This document shows, in pieces, positions 1 through 7,441 of a stretch of 22,977 nucleotides of DNA. The position numbers were made by a program, and so were the translations under genes. Every line of letters begins with the position of its first letter. The first letter of the stretch is position 1. The notes under the pieces are model-generated. The model was not told where the DNA came from. It did no database searches and saw nothing but the letters and a program-made list of their open reading frames with translations. This DNA comes from Oscillospiraceae bacterium (GTDB taxonomy: Bacteria; Bacillota; Clostridia; Oscillospirales; Ruminococcaceae). Location of the stretch: the NCBI GenBank assembly GCA_017472375.1, contig JAFUQL010000036.1:1-22977 (forward strand), given 5' to 3'.

Positions 1-326
1 GCCTGCAGCTCGGCCACGTCAAAGGGCTTGAGGATGTAGTCGTCCGCCCCCAGGCGCAGCCCCCGCACCCGGTCCCGCACGTCGGTGCGGGCGGTGAGAA
101 AGATCACCGGCGTGTCGTAGCCCCGGATGAATTCCATCAGTTCAAAGCCGTCGGTGTGGGGCAGCATCACATCCAGCAGGATCAGGTCAAAGCGCCGGCG
201 CTCCACCCAGTCGGCGCCCTCGTCGCCGTCGGCGGCAAGGGTGCAGCGGTAGCCCGCCTGGGTCAGGCTGAGCCGGATCAGATTGGCAATGGGGGCCTCG
301 TCCTCCACGATCAGGATCTCATACAA
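1..326 (-). CDS. Response regulator, receiver domain (3' end cut off by the window edge)
   Basis: This is the N-terminal 108 residues of a two-component response regulator. The protein takes a phosphoryl group from a partner histidine kinase and then usually changes transcription through a C-terminal DNA-binding domain, which lies outside the window. Receiver features are all visible: the acidic pair in VEDE (residues 7-10), the phospho-acceptor Asp52 in LLDVMLP, Thr78 in FLTAR, and Lys100 in YILKPFD. The LGADDYILKPFD form is typical of OmpR/PhoB-type regulators, but the family cannot be confirmed without the output domain. The best start is a TTG at 326, because AGGAGGG lies eight bases upstream and no in-frame ATG fits. 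The usual partner kinase would lie further left, off the window. The DUF4349 lipoprotein gene lies upstream on the same strand but is separated by a hairpin terminator, so the regulator probably has its own promoter; a TATAAG near 360 could be the -10, without a convincing -35. Confidence 0.9.
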   Translation of the reverse strand, partial: MYEILIVEDEAPIANLIRLSLTQAGYRCTLAADGDEGADWVERRRFDLILLDVMLPHTDGFELMEFIRGYDTPVIFLTARTDVRDRVRGLRLGADDYILKPFDVAELQ

Positions 327-417
327 CGGGCACGCCCTCCTTTTCGGCAGATTCTGTCTTATAAGTGCAGTTTAGCACCGGTTTGTTACGGTTTTGCATC
401 CGACCATGCCGCAAAAC

Positions 418-445
418 GAGGCCCCCTCCCGGGGGAGGGGGCCTC
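418..445 (-). terminator. Hairpin terminator after the DUF4349 lipoprotein gene
   Basis: A 13-bp GC-rich perfect stem (GAGGCCCCCTCCC / GGGAGGGGGCCTC) with a two-base centre lies about 20 bases downstream of the stop codon at 467. Reading on the minus strand it is followed by CGTTTTG, a short T-run. The position and stem strength fit an intrinsic terminator. The weak T-run means termination may be partial. Confidence 0.75.
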
Positions 446-466
446 GGTGCGGCATCGGTCCGCCCG

Positions 467-1435
467 TTACGCCTTGGGCGGCTCGGGCTTGTCATCGGTG
501 TGCTTCAGGGGGTAGTCGTACCGGGGCGGGGTCTTGGCGCGGCGGGGGCGCTTGCGCCACAGCACCGTGCCCACAGCCAGCACCACAGCCAGTACCAGCA
601 GCCAGGGCAGGCCGCCCACCAGCCCCACGATCAGATCCTGCAGATCCTCACCGAACTCGCGCCAGCCGCCGGTGAACGCCTCACCCACCCGGTCACCGAA
701 CCGGTCGGACTTGGGGGTCAGCACCTGCACCTCGTCCAGCCGCAGGTTCACGGTGGAGTAGTCGATCTGGTCGTTCAGCACCCGCATCTGGCCGGTGTAG
801 CTCTCGATGCGGTACTGCACGTCGGTGAGATGCTCCTCGATGGTCAGCAGCTCCTCCAGGGTGGAGGCCTGATCCCGCAGCTCCTCCAGCCGCTTGCGCT
901 GAGCCTCCAGGCTGGCAAGGCGCGCCTCCACGTCCACATACTCGGCGGTCACGTCCTCGGTGCCCTCGCTCTTCCAAGTGAGGTTGGCGGCGCTCTCCGC
1001 GTCGCTCAGGAAGGACGCATACTTTTCGGAGGGCACCCGCAGGCTCATGTACACCCAGCGGCTGCTCCGCTCGGCGTTGCCGCCGGACTCGCTGCTCTGC
1101 ACATAGCCGCCCGCCTGCGCCAGCGCGGCCATCACGTCCTCGCGGGCCTGCTCGAACTGGGTGCTCTCCAGCTCCAGGTCGGCGGTGTAGATGATCTTGC
1201 GGCTGGGGTCGGCGGCGAGGGCGCTGCTGCTGTCGTTCCAGCCGGTGCCGGCGGAGTCGCCCGGCTCCATCCCCATCTCCATCTCCATGGGGGCAGACTC
1301 GCTGGTCATGGAGTCGTAGGCCACCGCACTGCTGGCCACGCCCCCCGCCGCCGAGCCGCCGCAGCCCGCCAGCAGGCAGGCGCACAGCACAAGGGCCAGC
1401 ACAAGGGCCGGGATGCGCTTCAGATTCCGTTTCAT
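467..1435 (-). CDS. DUF4349 domain lipoprotein
   Basis: A 322-residue membrane-linked protein of the DUF4349 family, whose role is not established. Residues 1-24 form a lipoprotein signal peptide ending in LLAG before Cys25. A flexible Ser/Met/Glu-rich linker follows, including an unusual alternating Met-Glu stretch at 50-57. The DUF4349 core runs from about 80 to 295. It has the paired strand regions around YTADLELES and YMSLRVPSEKYASFL, a long charged coiled coil at about 168-225, and a C-terminal membrane helix at 268-293 with a basic stop-transfer RKRPRR. The rest is a short Pro/Lys-rich tail. The protein would be held to the outer face by the lipid and crossed once near its C-terminus. 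The start is set by AAAGGAGG a few bases upstream of the ATG. It is transcribed alone, ending at the hairpin at 418-445. A link to the nearby response regulator is only positional. Confidence 0.88.
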   Translation of the reverse strand: MKRNLKRIPALVLALVLCACLLAGCGGSAAGGVASSAVAYDSMTSESAPMEMEMGMEPGDSAGTGWNDSSSALAADPSRKIIYTADLELESTQFEQAREDVMAALAQAGGYVQSSESGGNAERSSRWVYMSLRVPSEKYASFLSDAESAANLTWKSEGTEDVTAEYVDVEARLASLEAQRKRLEELRDQASTLEELLTIEEHLTDVQYRIESYTGQMRVLNDQIDYSTVNLRLDEVQVLTPKSDRFGDRVGEAFTGGWREFGEDLQDLIVGLVGGLPWLLVLAVVLAVGTVLWRKRPRRAKTPPRYDYPLKHTDDKPEPPKA

Positions 1436-1469
1436 AGGTCATCCTCCTTTTTGAACGGCGGCTTGCCCG

Positions 1470-1509
1470 CCGGTTTTTTCCTCTTTGCTTATAAAAACGG
1501 AAAAACCGG
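1470..1509. repeat. Inverted repeat in the leader of the DUF4349 gene
   Basis: CCGGTTTTTTCC (1470-1481) and GGAAAAACCGG (1499-1509) are complementary apart from one extra T, separated by 17 AT-rich bases that include TTATAAAAAC. It lies about 35 bases upstream of the DUF4349 start. It could be a leader stem-loop or a protein-binding palindrome. There is no long T-run to make it a convincing terminator. Confidence 0.5.
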
Positions 1510-1579
1510 GCGGGATATTGCAGAGTCGGCGGAACAAATTGGTAACATTTTTCACCAGCCCGGCAAGCTTCTGCCGGCC

Positions 1580-1608
1580 TTGCCTTTTGCAGCCGGGTCG
1601 TATATGAT
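1580..1608 (+). promoter_or_regulatory. Probable sigma-A promoter of the Wzy-like gene
   Basis: TTGCCT (1580-1585) and TATGAT (1603-1608) are separated by exactly 17 bases, about 40 bases upstream of the ATG at 1651. The hexamers match the vegetative consensus at most positions. The predicted transcript would start near 1615. Confidence 0.6.
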
Positions 1609-1650
1609 AAAATGGAGTTTATCTTTACACATCTCACGAGGTGACTTCGT

Positions 1651-2976
1651 ATGATCCGTTTGTTTTACTGGGCCGGACTGGCCCTTCTCGCGCTCGCTGC
1701 CGTGCTTCTCTGGCTTCCGGCCCTGTATCGGGCGTTCCGCGCAGCCGAGGGGCCGGCCTCCGCACGCCTGGGCGCACTGCTGCGGCAGGAGCTGTCGCCT
1801 CTTCCGCCTGCTCTGGCACAGCATCAGGGCCGCATTGGACAATGGCTGTTCACGCTGGGCACCGTCCTGTATCTGACGACCCAGGTCGTCTCCAACACCT
1901 CTGTGCCTGGGTTGAGCCTGCTCCGTTCCGCGGGCAGTGAGGCGGCCATCCTGCTGTTTTTTGCCAAGATCACGCTGTTTACCCGTACCTCGCCGGGGCA
2001 GATCCTCTGCGCCGGTGTGTGCGCGGCCCCGTTTGTGCTCTCACAGCAGGTGGATGCGAACCGTCTGGTCCTTCTGGCCATTTTGTTTGTGCTGGCGGGC
2101 CGGAGCACCGACCTGCGCCCAGCCCTGAAGCTGAGCGCGGGCTGTGTGGCGGTGTTTTATGCGGTCTGCGTGGCGCTGGACCGGCTGCACATCACAGACC
2201 GCTCCGGTGATATTTTCCGCTATGTGGGCGGCGTGCCCCAGGACGTCCGCTATGCCCTCGGCTTCGGGCACCCCAACACCGCCGCCTATTTTCTCGCATT
2301 GCTGGCCACCGCATGGCTGCTGCTGCGCTGGAAGCAGCTGCGCTGGTGGGACTGGGCGCTGGGGCTCGCCGCACTGTACCTCATCACCTTCCCCATCGAC
2401 AGCCGCGGCAGCATGCTGAATCTCTGTATCACCCTGGCGCTCATGCTGCTGTTCCGCGTCTTTCCCCGGTTTCTGCGGCTGCGGCCCATCGCCGCCCTCA
2501 TCCCCCTCGCTCCGGCAGTGTGCACGTTGGCCAGCCTGTGCGGTGCCTATCTGTATGACCCCTCCAATGGGCTCTGGAGCCGGTTGAATGCCCTCTCCAG
2601 CGGCCGGCTGTACCTGTTCAACCTGGCAGCACAGAGCTATGCCATCACCCCCTTTGGGCAGGATCTGAACGACCCGAGAGTTTATACGCTGGACAACGCC
2701 TATCTGAAGCTGCTGTTCCAGACCGGTCTGCCGGCACTGGTGCTGTTTGTGCTGGGGCTGACCCTGCTGCTGCGCCGGCTGGTCCGGGCGGAAGCTGCGC
2801 CGGAACTGGCCGTTGCCCTGAGCGGGTGTGTGTACTGCCTGTTCGAGACGGCGGGTGCCCTCCCCACCGCGAACCTGTCCCTCTGGCTGCTGTCGGCCCT
2901 TGCCTGGGGCATCGGGCCGCATGAGCAGACCCTTTTTGCGCCGGATGCGCAGAACACCAGCCTCCGCAGGCCCTGA
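1651..2976 (+). CDS. O-antigen ligase/polymerase-like (Wzy-type) membrane protein
   Basis: A 441-residue polytopic protein, mostly hydrophobic, with about 10-12 likely membrane segments. Several signatures resemble the Wzy/WaaL superfamily, which joins undecaprenyl-linked sugar repeats into cell-surface polysaccharide: FGHPNTAA (205-212) after a large loop, an SRGSM motif (251-255) at a membrane border, SGRLYLF followed by PFGQ (317-337), and LDNAYLKLLFQTGL (347-360). The last matches the conserved 'DN..L.ll...G' segment of the family. Identification rests on these patterns and topology, not on strong identity, so the exact substrate is unknown. The start at 1651 has GAGGTGA at a suitable distance and a 17-bp-spaced promoter upstream. 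The gene stands alone, with no sugar-transferase operon around it, and is convergent with typA. In a Gram-positive cell the product would act on capsule or exopolysaccharide. Confidence 0.65.
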   Translation: MIRLFYWAGLALLALAAVLLWLPALYRAFRAAEGPASARLGALLRQELSPLPPALAQHQGRIGQWLFTLGTVLYLTTQVVSNTSVPGLSLLRSAGSEAAILLFFAKITLFTRTSPGQILCAGVCAAPFVLSQQVDANRLVLLAILFVLAGRSTDLRPALKLSAGCVAVFYAVCVALDRLHITDRSGDIFRYVGGVPQDVRYALGFGHPNTAAYFLALLATAWLLLRWKQLRWWDWALGLAALYLITFPIDSRGSMLNLCITLALMLLFRVFPRFLRLRPIAALIPLAPAVCTLASLCGAYLYDPSNGLWSRLNALSSGRLYLFNLAAQSYAITPFGQDLNDPRVYTLDNAYLKLLFQTGLPALVLFVLGLTLLLRRLVRAEAAPELAVALSGCVYCLFETAGALPTANLSLWLLSALAWGIGPHEQTLFAPDAQNTSLRRP

Positions 2977-3004
2977 GCCGCCCGGGCGGAGCCTTAAAAC
3001 AAAA

Positions 3005-3048
3005 ACCGCCCCCTGCGGGCCCGATCTTCGGGCGCCGCAGGGGGCGGT
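3005..3048. terminator. Bidirectional terminator between the Wzy-like gene and typA
   Basis: A 14-bp stem ACCGCCCCCTGCGG (3005-3018) / CCGCAGGGGGCGGT (3035-3048), with a small inner hairpin around GATCTTCG. On the minus strand it is followed by TTTTTGTTTT and on the plus strand by a weaker TCGTTGTTTATT. It lies 28 bases after each of the two convergent stop codons, so it probably ends both transcripts, typA more efficiently. Confidence 0.9.
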
Positions 3049-3075
3049 CGTTGTTTATTCCGGATCTGCCGCAGC

Positions 3076-4899
3076 TCAGCCCTTGGCCTTGTGGGCGGCC
3101 TTCATGCGCAGGTCGTGGCTCAGGATGCGCTTGCGGATGCGCAGGTTCTTGGGGGTGACCTCCAGCAGCTCGTCGGGGGCCAGGAACTCCAGGCAGCCCT
3201 CCAGGCTGAACTTGCTCACCGGCACCAGGCGCAGGGCGTCGTCGCTGCCGGACGCACGGGTGTTGGTCAGGTGCTTGGTCTTGCAGACGTTGACGGTGAT
3301 GTCATCGCCGGTGGGGGTGTAGCCCACCACCATGCCCTCGTACACCTTCTCGCCGGGGTTGACGATCAGGGTGCCGCGGCCCTGGGCGTTGAACAGGCCG
3401 TAGGTCACGGCGTCGCCGGTCTCAAAGCTGACCAGGCTGCCGGTGCTGCGGCAGATGATCTCGCCGCACCACTCCTCATAGCCGTCAAAGATGGTGTTCA
3501 GGATGCCCTCGCCGTGGGTGTCGGTGAGGAACTGGTTGCGGTAGCCGAACAGGCCGCGGGACGGCATGCGGAACTCCAGACGCACCCGGGTGCCCACCGG
3601 CTCCATGGCCATCAGCAGGCCCTTGCGGGCACCCAGAGCGGTCATCACAGCGCCCTGGTAGTCGACGGGCACGTCGATGACCACCCGCTCCATGGGCTCC
3701 ATGGTCTTGCCGTCCTCCACATGGGTCAGAACGCGCGGGGGGCTGACCTGCAGCTCATAGCCCTCACGGCGCATGTTCTCGATCAGGATGGACAGGTGCA
3801 TCTCACCGCGGCCCATCACGCGGAAGGAGTCGGTCGTGGGGGAGTCCTCCACCCGCAGCGCCACGTCCTTCAGCAGCTCGCGCTGCAGGCGGTCGCGGAT
3901 CTGGCGGCTGGTGACGTACTTGCCCTCGCGGCCGGCGAAGGGGCTGTCGTTGACGCTGAAGGTCATCTCCACGGTGGGGTCGTTGATCTTCAGGAAGGGC
4001 AGGGCCTCCACACTGGTGGGGTCACACAGGGTGTTGCCGATGGTCACATCGGTCAGGCCGGCGAAGGCCACGATGTCGCCGGCGGCAGCCTCTTCCACGG
4101 GGCTGCGGCCGTTGGCCTTGAAGTCAAACAGCTTGGTGATGCGGCCCTTCATCATCAGGTCGGGGTTGTGCCAGTCGCACACCTGCACGTCCTGGCCCAC
4201 CTTCACCTTGCCGTTCTGGATGCGGCCGATGCCGATGCGGCCCACGAACTCATTGTAGTCCACGCTGCTGCACAGCATCTGGAAGGGGGCCTCGGGGTCG
4301 CCCTCGGGGCACTTGACGTACTTCAGGATGGTGTCGAACAGGGGCTTCATGTCCTTGCCGGGGTTCTCCCAGTCGTAGCCGGCGATGCCGGCGCGGCCGG
4401 AGCAGAACACCATGGGGCTGTCCAACTGCTCATCGGTGGCGCCCAGGTCCATCAGCAGCAGCAGGATCTCGTCGATGACCTCCTTGACGCGGGCGTCAGG
4501 GCGGTCGATCTTGTTCACGGCGATGACCAGGCTCAGGTTCTGCTGCAGAGCCTTCTGCAGCACGAAGCGGGTCTGGGGCATGCAGCCCTCGGCGGCGTCC
4601 ACCAGCAGCAGCACGCCGTTGACCATCTTCAGCACGCGCTCCACCTCGCCGCCGAAGTCGGCGTGGCCCGGGGTGTCCACGATGTTGATCTTCACACCCT
4701 CGTACTCGCAGCTGCAGTTCTTGGCCAGAATGGTGATGCCGCGCTCGCGCTCAATGTCACCGGAGTCCATCACGCGCTCAGCCACCTGCTGATTCTCGCG
4801 GAAAGAGCCGCTCTGGCGCAGAAGCTGGTCCACCAGAGTGGTCTTGCCGTGGTCAACGTGGGCGATGATCGCAATGTTGCGCAAATCTTTCCGTTCCAT
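3076..4899 (-). CDS. typA: Translational GTPase TypA/BipA
   Basis: A 607-residue ribosome-associated GTPase of the EF-G/LepA superfamily. It assists large-subunit assembly and stress or cold adaptation in studied bacteria. The GTP-binding domain is complete: G1 AHVDHGKT (13-20), the RERGITI switch I region (51-57), G3 DTPGH (75-79) and G4 NKID (129-132). These are followed by the EF-Tu-like domain II, the EF-G-like domains III and V, and the BipA-specific C-terminal domain. Length matches the usual 600-615 residues. The reading frame stays open for 21 codons further upstream. The ATG at 4899 is chosen because GAGGTTT precedes it and the protein then begins MERKDLRNIAIIAHVDHGK, as in the family. 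It is transcribed alone from a strong promoter at 4994-5022 and ends at the bidirectional hairpin at 3005-3048. Confidence 0.98.
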   Translation of the reverse strand: MERKDLRNIAIIAHVDHGKTTLVDQLLRQSGSFRENQQVAERVMDSGDIERERGITILAKNCSCEYEGVKINIVDTPGHADFGGEVERVLKMVNGVLLLVDAAEGCMPQTRFVLQKALQQNLSLVIAVNKIDRPDARVKEVIDEILLLLMDLGATDEQLDSPMVFCSGRAGIAGYDWENPGKDMKPLFDTILKYVKCPEGDPEAPFQMLCSSVDYNEFVGRIGIGRIQNGKVKVGQDVQVCDWHNPDLMMKGRITKLFDFKANGRSPVEEAAAGDIVAFAGLTDVTIGNTLCDPTSVEALPFLKINDPTVEMTFSVNDSPFAGREGKYVTSRQIRDRLQRELLKDVALRVEDSPTTDSFRVMGRGEMHLSILIENMRREGYELQVSPPRVLTHVEDGKTMEPMERVVIDVPVDYQGAVMTALGARKGLLMAMEPVGTRVRLEFRMPSRGLFGYRNQFLTDTHGEGILNTIFDGYEEWCGEIICRSTGSLVSFETGDAVTYGLFNAQGRGTLIVNPGEKVYEGMVVGYTPTGDDITVNVCKTKHLTNTRASGSDDALRLVPVSKFSLEGCLEFLAPDELLEVTPKNLRIRKRILSHDLRMKAAHKAKG

Positions 4900-4993
4900 A
4901 GTCAAACCTCGATTCCTCTTGATCCGGCGCGGCCGGTGTGGGCCTGCCGCGCATTTATACAAATAATATAAGTGTTCGCTTTAACCGTCCTTT

Positions 4994-5022
4994 ATAGTAC
5001 GTCAAGCGAAAAGCCTTGTCAA
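4994..5022 (-). promoter_or_regulatory. Strong sigma-A promoter of typA
   Basis: On the minus strand a perfect TTGACA (5022-5017) is followed after 17 bases by TACTAT (4999-4994). Transcription would start near 4987, giving a leader of about 88 bases before the typA start. This is one of the best consensus promoters in the window. Confidence 0.8.
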
Positions 5023-5059
5023 GAATATACAAACGCGCCGCGCAAAGTTTGTCGTCTTT

Positions 5060-5083
5060 GCCCGAAATCCCCGCCCGAAATCC
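5060..5083. repeat. Short direct repeat between divergent promoters
   Basis: GCCCGAAATCC occurs twice (5060-5070 and 5073-5083), a 13-base period. It lies between the typA promoter and the promoter of the CLC gene. The rest of the roughly 340-base gap between these genes holds the two promoters and a leader hairpin; I see no small gene or riboswitch in it. The repeat could be a binding site or chance. Confidence 0.4.
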
Positions 5084-5129
5084 GGCGGCGCTTTGTGCCT
5101 TTTGCACCCTGCCCCCGCAGCCTCGGCGG

Positions 5130-5158
5130 TTGCGCCGACCCGCGCGGGGTGTTATACT
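5130..5158 (+). promoter_or_regulatory. Promoter of the CLC-hydrolase operon
   Basis: TTGCGC (5130-5135) and TATACT (5153-5158) are spaced by 17 bases, 80 bases upstream of the chosen CLC start. Transcription would start near 5165. Confidence 0.65.
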
Positions 5159-5180
5159 TTCTATGTGTAAAATCTTGCGG

Positions 5181-5201
5181 CCGGTGTGTCCCGCACACCG
5201 G
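5181..5201 (+). promoter_or_regulatory. Leader stem-loop upstream of the CLC gene
   Basis: CCGGTGTG / CACACCGG form a perfect 8-bp stem with a five-base loop, TCCCG, inside the predicted 5' leader. There is no T-run, so it is not a terminator. It does not match the fluoride riboswitch. It may stabilise the message or bind a protein. Confidence 0.5.
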
Positions 5202-5238
5202 GATCCAACTACATCGAACAACGGAGTGTGACGAGATC

Positions 5239-6534
5239 ATGGAACATCCCCACGACTTTTCCAGCTTGCCCCGCCGGGCCCTCGGCCGTTCCCGCCCTTA
5301 TGTGTCCAGCCTGCTGAAATGGGGCTTCTGGGCCGGCGTGGTGGGCATCGTCTTTGGCGCCATCGGCGCGGCCTTCCACCACTGTGTGGACCACGCCACC
5401 CACTGGCGCACCGAGTCCCCCTGGCTGATGCTGTTTTTGCCCGTGGCCGGCCTCATCATCGTGAAGCTGTACGACATCGCCGGTTTTCACAGCACCCACC
5501 CGGGCACCAACCTGGTGCTGGAGGGCGGCCGGGATGCCAAGCCCGTGCCCCTGCGCCTTGCACCCCTTATCTTCATCAGCACCACCCTCACCCACCTGTG
5601 CGGCGGCTCCTCGGGCCGCGAGGGCGCGGCGCTGCAGCTGGGCGGCAGCATGGCCAGCCGGCTGGGCCGGGCGCTGAGCTTCGGTGACGAGGACGAACAG
5701 ATCATCACCCGCTGCGGCATGAGCGCGGTGTTCAGCGCCCTGTTCGGCACCCCACTGACGGCGGCGGTGTTCTGCATCGAGGTGACCGACGTGGGCATTC
5801 TGGTGGACACCGCGCTGCTGCCCTGCCTGTTCAGCGCGCTGGCCGCCTACTGGACGGCGGGCCGGCTGGGGGTGGCCCCCACCCGCCTGACCATCGCCGA
5901 CCCGGGCACCGCCCTGATGAACCCGGTGAAGGTGCTGCTGCTGGCGCTGATCTGCGCGCTGGCGGGAGAGCTGTTCTGCTGGGCTATGCACACCGCCGAG
6001 CATTTGTATGTCCGCTTTTTGAAGCGCCCCTACCTGCGCATCACCGTGGCCAGCCTGCTGGTGCTGGCCCTCAGCGGGCTGCTGCACCTGGCCGGGCAGG
6101 GCTGGGCCTACAACGGCGCAGGCATGGACGTGATCGTGGGCGCAGTGGAGCAGGGCGTATGTCCCAGCCCCTTCGCCTTCCTGTTCAAGATCCTGCTCAC
6201 GGCGCTGACCCTGGCCGCCGGCTTCAAGGGCGGTGAGATCGTGCCCAGCTTCTTCATCGGTGCCACGCTGGGCTGTACCGTCGCCCCCATTCTGGGGCTG
6301 GATCCGGGCTTCGCCGCGGCCATTGGCATGGTGTCGGTGTTCTGCAGCGTGGTCAACTGCCCCATTGCCAGCATCCTGCTGGCCATCGAGCTGTTCAGCT
6401 ACAGAGGCGCAGTGCTGTTCGCCATGGCGGTGGCCGTGAGCTTTGTGGGCAGCGGCCACTGCAGCCTGTACGCGGTGCAGCGCTTCGCCCACCCCAAGGT
6501 ACAGGGCAGCGACCCCGACCATCACCGCCACTGA
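5239..6534 (+). CDS. CLC-family anion channel/antiporter
   Basis: A 431-residue membrane transporter of the CLC family, which moves chloride or fluoride, often in exchange for protons. Family signatures are in order: HPGTNLVLEGG (87-97) at the usual GSGIP position, SSGREGA (124-130) with gating Glu128, SALFGTPLTAAVFCIEV (166-182), and GFKGGEIVPSFFIGATLG (329-346). The second internal glutamate that relays protons in chloride antiporters appears as Val182, and GSGIP is replaced. Both are features reported for the fluoride-exporting CLC-F branch, so fluoride export is a reasonable inference, not a demonstration. The reading frame is open well upstream. The ATG at 5239 is chosen because it follows a promoter and a GGAG, although that spacing (12 bases) is long and translation may be modest. 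It has no CBS domains. The hydrolase gene follows after nine bases. Confidence 0.9.
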   Translation: MEHPHDFSSLPRRALGRSRPYVSSLLKWGFWAGVVGIVFGAIGAAFHHCVDHATHWRTESPWLMLFLPVAGLIIVKLYDIAGFHSTHPGTNLVLEGGRDAKPVPLRLAPLIFISTTLTHLCGGSSGREGAALQLGGSMASRLGRALSFGDEDEQIITRCGMSAVFSALFGTPLTAAVFCIEVTDVGILVDTALLPCLFSALAAYWTAGRLGVAPTRLTIADPGTALMNPVKVLLLALICALAGELFCWAMHTAEHLYVRFLKRPYLRITVASLLVLALSGLLHLAGQGWAYNGAGMDVIVGAVEQGVCPSPFAFLFKILLTALTLAAGFKGGEIVPSFFIGATLGCTVAPILGLDPGFAAAIGMVSVFCSVVNCPIASILLAIELFSYRGAVLFAMAVAVSFVGSGHCSLYAVQRFAHPKVQGSDPDHHRH

Positions 6535-6543
6535 GGAGGCCCC

Positions 6544-7344
6544 ATGGAGCGCATCCACGTTCTGGGCACCGGCAATGCACTGGTGACCCACTGCTACAAC
6601 ACCTGCTTTTATCTGGAGCTGGACGAAGGCGGCCTGCTGGTGGACTGCGGCGGCGGCAACGGCATCCTGCGCCAGCTGGAGGATGCAGGCATTGACCCGC
6701 TCTCCATCCGGCACATCTTCGTCAGCCACGAACACTGCGACCATATCCTCGGGGTGGTGTGGCTGGTGCGGATGATCGGCACCGCCATGAATAAGGGCAG
6801 CCGGGAGGGCGACCTGACCATCCACTGCCACGCGGGGCTGGCCGAGCCCATCCTGACCTTCTGCTGCTGCACCCTGGGGGCAAAGCTCACCGGCCTGTTC
6901 GGCCGGCGCATCCACATCCGCCCGGTGGCGGACGGGGAGGAGCGGGTCATCGGCGGGCGGGTCTTCACCTTCTTCGACATCCGCTCCACCAAGGCGCCCC
7001 AGTTCGGATTTGCGGCACAGCTTGCCGCCGGGCGGCTGGCCTTCATGGGGGACGAGCCGGTGAACCCCGCCTGCGAGGACCACGCCCGAGGCGCCCGGTG
7101 GCTGCTGAGCGAGGCCTTCTGCCTTGCCGCCGAGGCCGACCGCTTCAAACCCTACGAAAAGCACCACAGCACCGCGGCGGACGCGGCCCGGCTGGCCGCC
7201 CGGCTGGGCGCTGAGAATCTGGTGCTTTGGCACACCGAGGAGAGCGACCTCGCCCACCGCAAGGCCCGCTACACCACCGAGGCGCAGCAGTTCTTCGCCG
7301 GCGGGGTGTATGTGCCGGACGACCTGGACGTGATCGACCTGTAA
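6544..7344 (+). CDS. Metallo-beta-lactamase-fold hydrolase (RNase Z-like)
   Basis: A 266-residue cytoplasmic protein with the metallo-beta-lactamase fold. The metal-binding motif HEHCDH (His62, His64, Asp66, His67) is intact. Other expected ligands are a His around 94-96 in TIHCHAG, Asp170 in FMGDEP, and His230 in LVLWHTE. The opening MERIHVLGTGNALVTHCYNTCFYLE resembles RNase Z and related hydrolases, but the long RNase Z exosite arm is not evident, so the substrate cannot be stated. A conserved-looking YEKHHST (204-210) lies in the second half. GAGGAGG immediately upstream gives a strong ribosome site. The nine-base gap to the CLC gene and the terminator 25 bases after its stop define a two-gene operon. 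It is best described as an MBL-fold hydrolase of unknown substrate. Confidence 0.92.
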   Translation: MERIHVLGTGNALVTHCYNTCFYLELDEGGLLVDCGGGNGILRQLEDAGIDPLSIRHIFVSHEHCDHILGVVWLVRMIGTAMNKGSREGDLTIHCHAGLAEPILTFCCCTLGAKLTGLFGRRIHIRPVADGEERVIGGRVFTFFDIRSTKAPQFGFAAQLAAGRLAFMGDEPVNPACEDHARGARWLLSEAFCLAAEADRFKPYEKHHSTAADAARLAARLGAENLVLWHTEESDLAHRKARYTTEAQQFFAGGVYVPDDLDVIDL

Positions 7345-7368
7345 CACAGAAAGCAGATAAAAACAGCA

Positions 7369-7411
7369 AAGCGGCGTTCCCGTTTGATCCGGGCGCGCCG
7401 CTTCGTCTTTT
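7369..7411. terminator. Terminator at the convergent end of the MBL and HPr-like genes
   Basis: Stem AAGCGGCG / CGCCGCTT, extended by an inner CCCG / CGGG pairing, followed on the plus strand by CGTCTTTTAT. On the minus strand it is followed by a TGTTTTTAT run. It therefore can stop both the MBL operon and the convergent HPr-like gene. Confidence 0.85.
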
Positions 7412-7441
7412 ATCCTGCCTTGTTTCGGGAATGTCGTTGGT

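Noticed and set aside
3091..4971. A 626-codon open frame on the plus strand opposite typA
   Set aside because: It is an antisense shadow of a GC-rich gene. Its translation is dominated by His, Ala, Val, Leu and Gly repeats, has no ribosome site, and typA is unmistakable on the other strand.
5100..5238. Fluoride riboswitch before the CLC gene
   Set aside because: The conserved segments of the crcB-type motif could not be found; only a simple hairpin is present.
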